In this document: positions 1 through 13,353 of the stretch, in pieces
Position numbering within the stretch: position 1 is the stretch's first letter
Layout: each line of letters starts with the position of its first letter
Source of the DNA: Clitoria ternatea
Lineage: Eukaryota; Streptophyta; Magnoliopsida; Fabales; Fabaceae
Assembly: GCA_037962975.1 (NCBI GenBank)
Contig: CM075669.1
Span: 114,158,501 to 114,222,500, forward strand
Length of the DNA: 64,000 nt
Reading direction: 5' to 3'
Program-made: the position numbers and the translations under genes
The notes under the pieces: model-generated
The model's input: only the letters and a program-made list of their open reading frames with translations
Databases searched by the model: none
What the model was told of the DNA's origin: nothing

Positions 1-3000
1 GTCATTCATAAACTGTAAGTGATTGTATATACTCATCCCTTTCTGCTTATTAATAATAGAAGAGTCATAAAATCAGGAACCAGAATACAAGGAGTAGCTA
101 TAAGTGGGACCAGCTGGGAGTGCTTGATGAATGTATGATATGTATAATAATAATAATAATAATATAGTAGCTATGATATAGATGATTGTAATAATAATTT
201 TTGGTTTTATTTTCTTAAATATTAGGGTTAACGTGTTGAGGACAAATATAACAATATGGATGATAGTCCACACTTCATAATAATTATTATAACTTTGGAT
301 ATAACATGAATTTACATAACAAAGGCCATGTTCCCGTCTACCCTTATATCCTCATTTATCACGTTTTTCAAAATTTATTCGCTGGAGTCCACATAGACAC
401 CCATGGTCCTTAATATTTTCACAACTCAGTACCTAACTTGTCCACTTAATCATCATGGTTAGTAATAGTCAACACAACCAATTAATCACATACACGATAA
501 TAAAATATTAATAAAAATTTAAATGGCTTAATTTAACGGTAGGAAAATATCTTAATTTTTAACTACAGTTCCTGAACCTGCCCTCGAATAGGTAAGGACC
601 AAAGGTTCCTTAACCTTTATGAACTCACGGTTCATCCCAAGATACCCGAGAATATACCCCCTTACCTGAGGTGTCATATTTTTTGGATACTAGACGGAGG
701 GGTGAAAACTTAACTTTCAAACCATAGCTTTGATCGACGATCTGTCTCTGCAGTTGGACTCTACATGATGATCAGAGCCCAAAATGACCAACATGAAAAT
801 GATCCATCAAAAGGTGAAGGAGGTGGTGTGATGGCTGCCCATGGTGGTGGAGGGTGGTTCGTGACGACTAAAGTTGAAACTGATTGGTGGAAAAGAAACG
901 AAACAAAGATCGGAGGTCGTAGGAAGAAAGAACGATGAATACGGAAGTCATGGGGAATCGTAGGTTGTGTTGGAAGTCACATGTTTGGGTCTGTTTCAAT
1001 GGGGAGGATGGTGGTTTTGGGTGGTGGAAGTGGCAGAGGAAGAAGAAAGGTGGAAGTTTGTGGTGGTCAGAGGTGTTTCGGTGAAGAACGGAGGTGATTT
1101 CAGAGGTTGGTATTGTGTGTCAATGGAGGAGAGGGAGAGGGAGACATCGCGTAAGGGAGAAGAAAAAGAGTGGTGCGGTTTTGAGAGGGGGTGACGTCCT
1201 ATTTATACGAAAATCCAGTCGTCACGTCTAGATTTAATCAGTACTAGATGAAACCTAGTTACGATTTTTAATACTTTAAAAAGTGACTTTTTGCTATGAC
1301 TAGAATCTAAAAAATTTCCCAACATGAAAGTTTTAGATATAATTTTTCTCTTCAAAACGATACATGGTACATGAAAATCTGACATCCGGAGTAGGAGTTA
1401 TGCCTGAAACTAGGAAAAGTTCTTTCCAGGGCTCCAAAATTATTTTAACTTGTAAAGATGGGTCCACCGTGAAAAATCCTTTGAGAATCAGCTCTTGGGA
1501 TCTTCATCAAAGTTGTAGGGTTTTTCATCACAAAGCCATAAAATAAAAAACAAAGTGATTTTGACATCGTATGAGGGAGATATTTACGTTTTACTGCGGT
1601 TGGGTCACTTAGTTACAAAAATGAATCTTCCTTAGGAAGCTTGGCTTTTTAGGGACGATCGGGCAGGAACTAGCTTTCGAGTTCTTCAAAAGAATTGTAG
1701 AGGGGTTAGATTAAAGGATAAAGAAATTGCAAGGAACTAATTCTAAGCTCGTATGAGAGAGTTATGATTTTTCTCATAAATTAATGAAATATAATAGGAT
1801 TAAATAATGTGTTTTTGAAGTACAAATCTTTGGTTCTTCAAGTTGGTGATGATAGGTTACGAATTTAGGTTTGAGACTAGAAATAAAGATTGCTAGGTTC
1901 TTCATAACGAAGAAACCAAGACGATAATTGCTTGATTCTGATACTATATGAGAAAGTTAGGCTTAAAACACTAAAAGTGTTTGAGCCGAACTCAAGGGTT
2001 CCGATTTAACTGAGTAGTTTTTCCAAGAAATGGGGTTGATGGGGTCCGAATTAGAGTTTAGGCTCTTTAGGAGTTGTGTTTAAATCACCAAAAAGGTTCA
2101 TTAAGGACTTCTCATGCTGGGATCGGACATCCCGAAGTGTATAAATGAACAACTGTGGGACCCTTTACGATATAAAACGGGTGTGTAGGAACTAACTTGA
2201 TTCTTCCTCATTTTACGTGAACAATGGTATTATTCTAACTAGATTCTTATCTAGGTACTAGATTTGGGATTGGATAGTCAATTCTTGACTGCCCGCGAGA
2301 TCCCTTATTTACTTTTCCTAATATTATATTATTATTTATTGTTAAGTATAACCTAGTGTTATTATTATACAAGATTAATATCACTTTTTATCAAGTTTTC
2401 TCAACTCGATTATATTATTCTTCTTATAAAAGGTCTCTGCCCTGATAATCACTTACAAAAACCTCATGTTTGAAAACTTACGTGGTTGAGATTACTCACC
2501 GAAAACAGGGATGTAACATCAAAACGAGTCACTAGGGACAGACCGGGCTGCCATCGGATAACCCGAAGTATGTGCACGATCAAACGTAAGAGACGTTAGA
2601 GGTTTTGATTGGGCCGATTAAGGCAAGTCAGACATCCTTGATCCTTCACGAAAGAATCTTAACAAGACTAGTTTCCCTACAAGATCACTCGTCTCTGGCC
2701 AAACGGTCGGAGCCTGACCTCTGACTGGGTCCCATAGTTCAGATCTAAGAAACGGGGTGATATTTATCATTTAAATATTAATGATTAATTAAATCTTAAC
2801 TAAACCTCATTATAATTAAATTTTTATATTTTTAAGTTATCATAAACAATATGAGACACCAAAATGAATATTGTCTAATTATTTTATTTTATATTAATAA
2901 AATTACTAATAATAAAATTTATTAACCGATCAAATTAAAATAAGGTACCCGCCATTAGTCATATTTATTAAGGGATTAATTATTGTCTTATGCAATTTTG

Positions 3001-3475
3001 AGCTTTAATAATTATCTAGCATTAAAATTAAACTTGATACTCAAATAATTTAAATATTCTCAACAATTATTATTATTGACAATTGGTTGACTACAATCGC
3101 TTAGTAATTTCTAAAATTTAAATATCATCCATTAATCATCATTTTATCAATTCAACATTACTAACAAGAATATATTCATCTCATTAACAATTTCAATGTC
3201 AGATCAAACATAATTACTACCTTATATTAATTTCTATTAAGTCAATAAACTCTTTTTCTAACTAAACATCACTAGTGAACACAGCTTCTATCACTTGCTT
3301 ATTTCATCTAACTGGGTTGTTCACTACTCACGTTCTCTCGGGGCCTTACTTTCTCACACTTAGAGCAATCTAGAGATTCAGTCGAGGCCTCAACTCTCCT
3401 AAATGACTTAAGAAAGGTACTCTTAGGGGTCCCGAGAGTCAGGGTTCCTATTATGAAAAGTGAGGGCTGTTAAAC
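1..3475 (+). repeat. Long Ty3/gypsy-type LTR, family X copy 1 (3' part)
   Basis: The last kilobase (about 2514-3475) matches 8786-9745 at roughly nine bases in ten by eye, in the same orientation, ending GGGCTGTTA here and GGGCTGTTACA there. The homology continues upstream in weaker form (1975-2105 against 8685-8810). Copy 1 has about 400 extra bases (2105-2515) that include a diverged second version of the 'catgctgggatcgg...cccgaag' segment, so this part of the LTR seems to have been tandemly duplicated. The left end lies outside the window. Positions 1-700 contain nothing else I recognise. The G-rich open frame near 967-1194 lies in low-complexity LTR sequence and is not a gene. Confidence 0.6.
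143..164. repeat. (ATA)n microsatellite
   Basis: Seven consecutive AAT/ATA units. A simple repeat with no evident function. Confidence 0.8.
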
Positions 3476-3496
3476 TCTCCCAATCTTTTAGGAACT

Positions 3497-6400
3497 TCGC
3501 CCCTGAAATTCGCCGCGCTCACTCTAGGCTTAAAGGTAATCTTGACCATAAATATCCTTGTCTGATGCTTCAACTACTTGGATTTAACCAAGTAATCCCT
3601 AACACACAAGTCCTATTGGCAAGTCACTAACCTGGCAAACTGGCTGGTGTCTGCAGCTGCTATAAGCCTCATAGGCCTCCACCAAGAGACCCTGGGCTAC
3701 TGCTGACATCTTGGCCTGTACATATAGCTCCTAAAAATGTGCCGAAGGAAACCCTAGGACTGATCCCACTGATGCCTCGCCATGTACCTCTCCATCCGGG
3801 TCATCAATAACACCCGCTGATGCATGGGAACATCCTCTAACCTACCTGACTCATAGACCACGAATGGAACGGCTGGGGATAGCAAAGTCAGGAGTGTAAC
3901 AAGGTCCGTGGCTACTAAATCCATCAGCATATTGAGAGGAAACTACTCTAGGTCCTCCTCATCATCATCCTCGGCTGGGAGTGGAACGTACTCTAGAGTT
4001 GGCTCCCTGGGGACTCCTGTGTCAGTTAGGCCTGTGCCATTGGTGCCTCTACCTGCTAGGGAAGTCTCAAGGCCATAGGGGGCTCCGGTAGAGGGTGGAA
4101 GATGTGAGGATTTGCTAATAGGGTTGCCTCTCTACCACCCAGCTGCTCAATCTCCTCTATACTAGGGGGCGCGGGGGATTACCATAGCGTCGGCTGTGCT
4201 CTCGATGACCTCAACATCCTGATCATACGGTCACTCAGGCTCAGGCTGTGGAGGGGGAAGTCCATCCACGAGGCCCTCCTCAGGTATAACTGGCAAATAA
4301 CTGGGTCCTGCCTGGTCCTTATGGTGTAGAGAACCTCACATCCGGTAGGTGTGCCTGTGCGGGGACCTGAAAAATAGTTATAACAGTGAGCTTTCACCTC
4401 CACAACAAGTGGGGTACCATATCGTGATGACACAAGTCCTATAAGACACAAATAGTTCAACCAAAGCTTACTACTTTCTCAAAGGGGGTTCCTAGCGTAT
4501 TTATTCTAAGTTATCTCACCTCTCTAAACCTCAACTGATCGCTCTCACCCCGTTCCACTCTCGAATGAGTGATACCTGTATCATTATAATTAGTTAATAG
4601 CAGGAAATCATAATTTCACACAACAATGATATAATGTTGTGTTTACTTAAATCATAATTCTTTAGTAAGAATGATGCATGTGGGCCCCTTCTCCTTCCTC
4701 ATTCTCAACACAATACATCTTACCGTCCCGCCTTATCCTCCTTCCCCACTAGAGAAACTGGAGCTCGCCTCGTTCTATTCTCACAAAAGGGTAAGAAGTT
4801 ACAGTCCCATCAATAACAGATCCAATACACATCTCATCAAAACGATACTACACGGTCATAGAAACCCTCGTCCAAAGTCAAAGTACATTAGAGGTGCCAT
4901 GGGCTTTCCGGTCTCGGGCGAATCTGAGCTATTGGAGGTCCGCCCCTGATGCACTCCCAAGACCGCCCTCAAGGGATCGAGACACCTACTATTTCTTTAG
5001 TGTACCCATCATTGTATGCTCTAGGGGACCGCTCAATTGTCCGCTCTTATCCTTCAAGTATGATGCATAATTCACAGACTCAATGATCATTTACTGATCC
5101 TCGTCAGGGTCTCCTCAATGATTGTATTTCATTCCTAATGTCGGGCTCTTTTTTCATCAATTATTATTTGATTCTCTCTTTTCTTTCCTAATAATTTGTA
5201 ATGATCTTACCCGGAATTTAGGAATGAAATAAGGTTACACATTTTCCAGAAAATCATAAGGTACATTAGGACTAGAACGCCCACTAACCATTTCAGATCT
5301 AGAATCTCATACCTTTACAATAATAGTCATCTTGGAAACGTGCCGATACCACATGTCATATTTCTTTTTTCTTTTTCAATGTTTTTTCTCTATATTTAAT
5401 CATCCATGCAGCACATGATAATTACTACGCTATATAGTTATAAGGTATTTAACATCGTTGATATATTTGACATTCAAGTATATTACATCAATAGTTATTC
5501 CATAGTACTATATCACACGTGAAATTTAGGATGGCAAGGGAGTAACACATTGCACAGCTAATTGACTATGATTCATAGAAGGTTAGCGTAACCATTGGCG
5601 TTAATCAGTTCTACTAGTTCACGTATCATATATTTTAGCCATTGGAGTAACACTTAAATGCTTGGATCTTATATTTTAGCCAAAATGTTTTATGGAATAA
5701 TTTGATTTTTCTTCTATTCTTGAACTATTATCCCTTTATTATTTATTGGTACACTCATTTTTCATTACCCAGTCCTAATGCTTATGATCAATTATTGAAC
5801 TCAAATTACCATTAGGTGATTTTATTATCTAGTTTCCTTCACTATATCACATAAATTCTTACTAGTTAAATAACTTGGTCTTCTTTTATTACCAATTATT
5901 TATTATTTCCTTATGCACCTATTTATGGGAATATCCTTAGTGATACTCCTCCCAATATTTTGGTCATTACTAACCATTAACTAATCTTATTTCTTTACTT
6001 CTATTATTCTTTCGTCGCTAATTATGCTAACTAATCTTTCCTTTAGTCATATCCTTTTTCTTTGTGTCAATTATAATGTCTCACATCTATGACATCAAAT
6101 TATCATTTAAGGATCTAGTTGCTACATTAGCTTTTATATTTTGGACCAGTTGAAACATTTATTTCTCCTTAGGAGTTATTACTTAATTTTATAAATGATC
6201 CTAATTCTTTTTACTTCGAGATTTGAATTCTAAAGTTCTTCACATAACCTTAGCCTTTATTAACCACTAACATTTTAAACTTTTAGTGTCTTATTCCTTA
6301 CTTATCTCTAAAAGTCATCCTTATTTTATTTAGCTTTTTATCTCATGTTCCTTATAAAATTCTTAGGACCCTTCTTTGTACTTTTAAATTTTTACTAGTT

Positions 6401-9400
6401 ACTAAAGGTTTCAAAACTCAAATCTTAGTTTCTTATTTGAACTTCTACCATTATTCCTATTTCTTTTTAGGCATTATTTCATACCTTTGACTAACTCCTT
6501 AAAATTCCTTATCCATTGTTTATTTCAATTGGACTCCAAAAATTCATAATTAATTATTTAAAATCTTTAGACCCAAATATTTGTTCTTTAATGGAATTTT
6601 CCTAGTTAACCTTATTCTATTGATTTACTCTCTTTTATTTCTAAAATCAACTTACTCAACTTGATTAGAAAATGGTAAATTTTGTAATAATAGAAAATAG
6701 TGTTGTTGTTCAACTTAGTAAAATAAAATATTGAAATCGCTTGGTCAGTGAAAATTTTCCTCAAAGTGCATATTATCATGAAAGTAATCCCGACGATGCT
6801 TAGTGATATATCTAATTTCTAATAGCGGGGATTACCGGGAAATTAACAATAAATTACACAATAATACAATAAAATTTAAAATTAAGTATTACAACCATAT
6901 CAAATTACAACTGAGCTTGCCTAACTACTAAAATTCCAAAATTTTATGTTATGACACCGATCGTGGTAAAAACTCTTCCGAGCACACGAGCATCAAAATA
7001 CACTATATAAAATTTGTAATAATATTTATTAAGTTAAAAAATATGATAATCTTACTCGTCGATTACAAAAAATTACACGATTTAAAATCAAACCGTTGGA
7101 TCATGACGAAACTTAAAATAATGGTTCCTGGATACTAAAGCGACATTATGGAACAATTTAAAACATAATCAAATGAGGCACAGCCCCCTTACCTTATGGA
7201 ACAGCCCCTGCCTTGATGAAGAAGATTGATAAGCTTACCGAAAACCCGCTAAATGCTCTGATTTGCCCTCCAATCGTCGTCTATGATCCCTGATCCTAAA
7301 AGAAAACAACATGCAGCCCAAAATTGGAAGAGGATGTCATGGCTATGGAGAGATTAAACAAGACTCACCATACAAAAATTTCTAAATTGAAGAGGAAGAA
7401 AAGATCATGAAATGAAGTGTTAAAATATTATAAAAACTTGTCTTACCTTGCTTAGTAGATTCACGGCTATGAGTGGTGATACAACGAGAGAGGTTTTAGC
7501 TACAAGACTTAGGTTTTTAATTGAAGAAAATCAAGAGTTAGGGGCTGTCTTGGGTGAGGTTATCCACGGGTCAAGAGAAGGCAGAAGGAAGAAGAAGATA
7601 ATTTATGGTGATTGGTGATGGTGGTGTTTGGTGGTCGTGATAATGGGTAATTGAGGGAGGAGTTGTGGTAGCCAAATGAGGAAGCTAGAAAATAGGAAGA
7701 GAAGAGTTGAAGAAGATTGTGGTGGTGGTGATGTTTTGCTGAAGGAGAGAAAAGAAATGGGTTGAGTGGAATTTGTGATGTGAAGGAGTAATGATGGTGG
7801 AGTTGGTTGCATGTGTTTTGATTCGACGATAAGGGAGGTGGGAGGGCTGGGTGGAGAGGGATGGCCTGGTGGTGACACCTCTCCAGTAAGGTGGTGTGGG
7901 GTGGTGAGGTGGTCGGAAACAGGTGGCCGGGAAATTAACTTGTCATGCAAAAAATGAAGGCATGCAAACTTTTTAAGAACCGAAAATTAAGGGGTTAATT
8001 TATAAGATGAGAATCTGGAAAAATGGTATGCATAAAGTTTGTATATCTTATTTTTCCCTTTAGTTTGATATATATTTTGTGATGATCTAAGATCGGTAGC
8101 CCGAGATATGCCCGATTTAAGGCAGGATGTTCTAAGAGCTTCTAAATCAACTATGGCTTCGGTAATAAATTCACCATTAATTCTCCTTTGAGAATTTGTT
8201 TTTGTGCTCTTCATGAAAATTATAGAGTTCTTTGATAAGGATTCATAGTAAAAAGAACAAAGAAATTCATGTACCGTATGATGGAGATATGCAAATTTTA
8301 CTAAAGGCTTCCAACGTGGTGACGAGACAGCTAAAAAGCTGGAAAGATTCATTAAACTGTACTGATCTAGAGGGATTCAGCCTTTGGTGTCTTCAAGGAA
8401 AATGTAGAGAACTTTTTTATAGAGATTTTGACACCATGCTTACATAAATCAAAGGTTGTATGAAAGACTTATGAATTTTTGAGTGAACCATGTGCAGGAT
8501 AAAACGTCCAAATGCCAAAATTTTGAGGTGGACACGCTTAATTCTCAATTTTGGGGGTCACAGAGTGAGAATCGGAGTTCAGGGATAGAAATGGGGGTTA
8601 TAGATATTTACAAAATGAAGAGATTGAGACTAAAATCATTCAATTCTAACATTGTATGCCAAAGTTATGACCAAAACACTGAAGGTGTTCGGGTTGAATT
8701 TTAAGGCGATTTCTAAGGAAATCGATTTTTGGAAAAACAAGTTGATAGTGTCCGAACCGGGTTTTGGCCTCTCCAGGAAAAGTTCCTAAAACATCAAAAT
8801 GAGTCACCAAGGACATACCATGCTGCCATTGGATATCCCAAAGTATGTGCACGATCAAGCGTAAGAGACGTTAGAGGTTTTGATTAGATCAATTAGGCCA
8901 AGTCAGACATCCTCGATCCTCCATGAAAGAATATTAACAAGACTAGTTTCCTTACAGGATCACTAGTCTCGGGGCAAATAGTCAGAGCCTGACCTCTGGC
9001 TGGGTCCTACAGTTCAAATCTAGGGAACCAGACGATATTTATCATTTAAATAGTAATAATTAATTAAATCTTAACTAAACCTCATTATAATTAAATTTTA
9101 TATTTTAAACTTATCATAAACAATATGAGACACCAAAATGAATATTGTCTAACTATTTTATTTTATATTAATAAAATTACTAATAATAAAATCTATTAAC
9201 CGATTAAATTAAAATAGGTACCTACCATTAATCATATTTATTAAGGATTAATTATTGTCTTATGCAATTTTAAGCTCTATTAATTATCTAGCATTAAAAT
9301 TAAACTTGATACTCAAATAATTTAAATATTCTCAACAATTATTATGATTGATAACTGGTTGACTAAAATCGCTTACTGATTTCTAAAATTTAAATATCAT

Positions 9401-9745
9401 CCATTAATCATCATTTTATCAATTCAGCATTACTAACAAGAATATATTCATCTCATTAACAATTTTAATGTCAGATCAAACACGATTACTATCTTATATT
9501 AATTTCTATTAAGTCAATAAACTCTCTTTCTAACTAAACATCACTACTAAACACAACTTCTATCACTTGCTAATTTCATCTAACTAGGCTGTTCACTACT
9601 CATGTTCTCTCGGGGCCTCACTTTCTCATGCTTTGAGCAATCTGGGGATCAAGCTGAGGCCTTAACTCTCTTAAATGACTTAAGAAAGGTACTTTCGGGG
9701 TCCTAAGAGTCTAGGTTCCTATTCTGAAAAGTTAGGGCTGTTACA
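3497..9745 (+). repeat. Long LTR, family X copy 2, probably a complete solo LTR of about 6.2 kb
   Basis: It ends GGGCTGTTACA, the terminal form typical of Ty3/gypsy LTRs that start TGTAACACC. Landmarks appear in the same order as in the LTR starting at 22492: 3655-3720 against 22915-22975, 4855-5040 against 23035-23220, 6890-7150 against 25110-25370, and the G-rich block 7600-7960 against 25700-25898. The last kilobase equals the end of copy 1. GAACT occurs at 3492-3496 and at 9746-9750 and would be a fitting 5 bp target duplication. The left terminus (TCGCCCCTGAAATT) is degenerate compared with TGTAACACC, so the left boundary is tentative. Open frames on both strands, such as 7603-7950 and 8232-8447, are compositional and overlap one another. 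I see no gene in this 6.2 kb. Confidence 0.55.
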
Positions 9746-9750
9746 GAACT

Positions 9751-10393
9751 CTAGAAAGTGGAGTTTGTTGTTTTTATGTTGAGAGATGAAGCTGAGATTT
9801 GGTGAAGACTCACCAAGAGTAGAATGATTATTGCTTCTACTGCCTTGACTTGGGAGAATTTTAAGTTTGAGCTTATGAGGAAATATATTGCAGACAGTCA
9901 TAAGAGTAAGAAGAAGCTTAAGTTCATGGAACTTAAGCATGGAAACATGACTATAGAAGAGTATGCTTCCAAGTTTGAGGAGTTGTGTGGACTCTACCCT
10001 CCTTACCAGCAAGAGGTAACTGAATCCTTTAAGTGTGTGAAGTTTGGAAATGGTCTACGCCCTAATATTTAAGGGGCCATTTGTCAGCAGGAGATTCAAA
10101 GCTTCATGGTACTTGTGAACAAGTGTCGTATTTATGAAGAACATGTTCTACCTCATCACTCTAAATTTGACTCTAACCTGAAAGGTCAATCTTCTAGTTT
10201 CAAGAAGCGTGAAAATTTCAACAAAGGACGTTTCCAAAGGGGTGCTCACTTTAATGCCCAAGGTAGGGGCGGTGGCCATGGTAACACTTTTGGTCAGGGC
10301 AATGTGAATGCCAATGGACCGAGATGTACTAAATGTGGTGGACCTTACTATTCTCTAGAGTGTATTCATCAAGATGATATGGTTTGTTTCAAC
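9751..10393 (+). pseudogene. Ty3/gypsy chromovirus-like gag fragment
   Basis: This encodes the middle and C-terminal part of a Gag capsid-nucleocapsid protein, which packages the retroelement RNA. In order it shows the retrotransposon gag core (FMLRDEAEIW, then TWENFKFELMRKYI, then ELKHGNMTIEEYASKFEEL), a glycine/asparagine/arginine-rich linker at about 10200-10310, and a degenerate zinc knuckle, CTKCGGPYYSLEC, in which the histidine is missing. A TAG shortly before the core, a TGA after EIW and a TAA after RPNI break the frame. The N-terminal part is missing because the X LTR ends immediately upstream. The C-terminal part stops at about 10393, after the start of a second knuckle (MVCFN). The Tekay/Del-like assignment comes from motif style only. 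Confidence 0.7.
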
Positions 10394-10690
10394 TGGTTAC
10401 CTAATATGTTTTATATTTTTTTATAGGTGTGTTGAAAATATTTAGGTTTGGTTGAACATGAGCTTGTTAAAAAAAATTAAAAAAATTTCACTTTATTATA
10501 TTTTTATTTATTTTCTAGTGATCTCATTTTCAACCATTTAAAAAAACAAAACAATATAAATTAAAAAATAAAATCTTTAAATATTTAAATATATGTTTTA
10601 AGTATTACATGATTAAAATGATAACCTTTTCCTTTTACTACGTAGATGTAGTATTTTCTTGCAATATGTATGTATGAATTTTGCATGATT
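10394..10690 (+). other. 5' leader of Athila-like element 1, non-coding
   Basis: Very A+T-rich, with TTTTTTTATAG|GTGTG near 10424 and poly-A/T runs. No PBS is recognisable and no LTR remnant is evident. The gag reading frame becomes recognisable from about 10690 (residues reading PFDFEI, then TFHPLLR). Confidence 0.4.
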
Positions 10691-12060
10691 AGATTTAATC
10701 TCAAACCACTACATCCTTTTGATTTTGAAATAGATAAAACATTTCACCCACTACTTAGATCATCCAAAAGACTATTAGGGAATAATAACTAAACAAATAA
10801 TATTGTAGTTGATAACATTAAGAGTAAAACTGACTCTTCAAATTCAAAATATTTGTATAACATGGATGAAAAGACATTGGGAAAACTAACTACACCAGAT
10901 GTCACTAATCAAATATCATGCATCTTATCTCCCGAGGAAGAGGTTCCTTTTGTGCTTAAAACTGGTTTTGTTTATTTGTTGCCTAAGTTTCATGGTCATG
11001 CTGGTGAAAATTCTCATAAACACTTAAAAGCATTTCATATCCTTTGCTCTACCATGAAACCTAAAGTGGTTTCATTAGAACATGTAAAACTTAAAGCTTT
11101 TCCTTTCTCCCTAGCAGATGCCACTGAGAACTAGTTATTTTACCTTCCTTTAGGCTCTATTACTAGCTGGGATGACCTTAAGAAAATATTTCTCGAATAA
11201 TTTTTCCCTGCTTCAAGAACTTCCTCAATTAGAAAAGGAATATGTGGCATCCGACAACATGACTGGGAAAATCTTTATGAATACTGGGAAATATTTAAAA
11301 GATTGTGCGCTAGTTATCCCTATCACCAAATTACGGACCAACTTCTTATACAATATTTCTATAAAGCTCTTAATCTAATGGATAGAACTTTGGTTGATGC
11401 AGTTAGTCGTGGTGCTTTACAAAACTTTGATTGAGAACATGGCCTCTAATGCTCAACAACATGCCACTAGGAATTATTATGTAGTAATTAGAGGAGTCCA
11501 TGAGATTCAAACTACTAATGATGGAGATAAAAAAATGGGAAAATAAATTTGCTGAATTAGCAACACTTATGAAAAACATTATTGTGTCTCGAAAATAACA
11601 ACTTGTAACCCCTGCTAAGGTATGTGCCATCTGTACTTCTATAGATCATTATACCGATTATTGTCCTACACTACAGGAAGCTAAAATTCCCAATGAAAAT
11701 CCTCAAGCATGTGCTTCCAACATATACAATAGCAGACCGCCATAACAACAACATAACAATTATGATCTCTCTTCCAACAAATATAATCCTGGTTGGAGGA
11801 ATCACTCTAATTTAAAATTAGGTAATTCCTCACAACAACCTTATGCATATTTTGAGATAAATATTGGACCAAGCAAACCTTTTCAACCTTTTCATGTACA
11901 ACAACAAGCTACATAAATAGTTGCACCTTCCATTGAGAAATCAAATTTGGAGGAATCGATAAAGCAAATGGCAACACACAATTTGAAGTTCCAAAAGAGA
12001 ACTGAGGCCATAATTCAAACTCTTGAAAACCAGATTAGTCAATTGGCTACATTTTAAACC
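10691..12060 (+). pseudogene. Athila-like element 1 gag (broken)
   Basis: Gag would form the virus-like particle of the element. Visible parts are the leading segment around 10860 (DEKTLGKLTTPDV), the capsid core at 10960-11420 (PKFHGHAGENSHKHLKAFH, KLKAFPFSLADAT, SIRKGICGIRQ, YEYWEIFKRLCASYPYHQ) and, further on, an intact CCHC zinc knuckle at 11622-11663 (CAICTSIDHYTDYC). The region ends in a coiled-coil-like stretch at about 11930-12055. Stops interrupt the core (for example TAG in place of the Trp of the usual 'DWLFYLP') and there are frameshifts near 11200 and 11430. The knuckle is in better condition than the rest. Confidence 0.75.
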
Positions 12061-12343
12061 ATTTGTAGTCTCAAGGTTCAAATAAGTTACTCGCTCAGAC
12101 AGTTGTCAATCCTAAAAATGTAAGTGCAATTACTTTAAGATCTGGTAAAGCTATCCATGGACCAGAAAAAAAATAACAAACTGAAAATATTGTTGTCATA
12201 GAAAAACATGCACAAGAAGTTTTAGTTCAAGTAATAATGGTAATGATATATCTCTTACGAATCCTCCTTTTGTAACAAGTCCTAATAAAGAACATATCCC
12301 TTTTTCATTTCCACAAAGACAAAAATCTATACAAAATAAGAAA
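12061..12343 (+). pseudogene. Athila-like element 1 gag-protease linker (broken)
   Basis: A low-complexity linker between the nucleocapsid and protease domains. It includes a remnant of the segment 'AITLRSGK' (about 12126-12150), which commonly precedes the protease in this group. It is broken by TAA codons. No independent gene is visible. Confidence 0.5.
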
Positions 12344-12995
12344 ATGGATAAGGAGATCTTGGAAACATTCAAAAAAGTAAAGGTAAATGTACCTTTAATA
12401 GAAGCCATCAAGAAGATCCCAAGATATAACAAATTCCTTAAAGAACTATGTACTAACAAAAGAAGACTAAAAGGCACTGAAAAGATTAATATAAGTAGAC
12501 ATGTTTTTGCACTGATTAAGAAACCTTTGTCACATATACTAGAAAAGTGTAAAGACCCTGGGACGTTTACCATTCCATGCATGATAGGAAATGACAAATT
12601 TGAAAATTCCGTGCTACACTTAGGTGTATCCATTAATGTTATGTCTACGATTGTATTTACTTCACTTTCCCTTGGACCTTTGCAAACTATAGGTGTGGTT
12701 ATACAGTTAGGAAACTGAAGCTCTGTATATCTTGCAGGAATCATTGAAGATGTTCTTATTAAAGTTAATGATTTGATTTTTCTCGCTGGTTTTTTATGTT
12801 CTAGATATGGAGAGTGAGACTTCCACCAATAAAGTTCCAATCATTTTCGGCAGACCATTCTTAAAAATAGCTAGGACAAAGATAGATGCGCATACGGGAA
12901 CACTTTCCATGGAATTTGGGGATAGTGTGGTTAGATTCAATAATTTAGATGCTATGAAGCATCTTACTGAGGACTATTCTATTTTTTTGAATTGA
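12344..12995 (+). pseudogene. Athila-like element 1 aspartic protease
   Basis: This domain would mature the Gag-Pol polyprotein. The leading helix (ETFKKVKVNVPLIEAIKKI, then YNKFLKELCTNKRRLKG) is followed by the active-site region at about 12611-12650 and the conserved ILGRP-equivalent 'IIFGRPFLKIARTKID' at about 12840-12885, then 'MEFGDSVVRFN'. The catalytic Asp is lost: the DLGAS motif reads HLGVS. A stop after QLGN (12716-12718) and a frameshift near 12800 split the domain. It could not be active. Confidence 0.8.
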
Positions 12996-13353
12996 TTTAA
13001 TAACTGATTTAGTTGATGATAATATTATTGAGTTGTTTGATGATATTGATTTTATTGTATTATCTGATTTTTGTGATTCATTTGTTTGTAATTCATGCAT
13101 GGGTTCTCATCAATGTGATGTGTGTACCAAAATTGAAATTGAAAAACATTGTTCCAGTTGTTGTTTCAACAGAATCAGAGTGTAATAATTTGATTAAAGT
13201 AGTTATAGATACATCTGATTCTGTTAAAGTATAAGTTACTGAGACAATGTCAACCAAATTGATTCCTTCTATAATACAACCTCCTATGTTAGAGTTAAAA
13301 CCTCTTCCTGGACATTTAAGTATGTATATTTAGAGGAAGATAAGAATCTTCCA

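Noticed and set aside
7603..7950. Proline/serine-rich minus-strand open frame
   Set aside because: Antisense of the G-rich LTR block. The homologous block in copy 3 has no equivalent frame.
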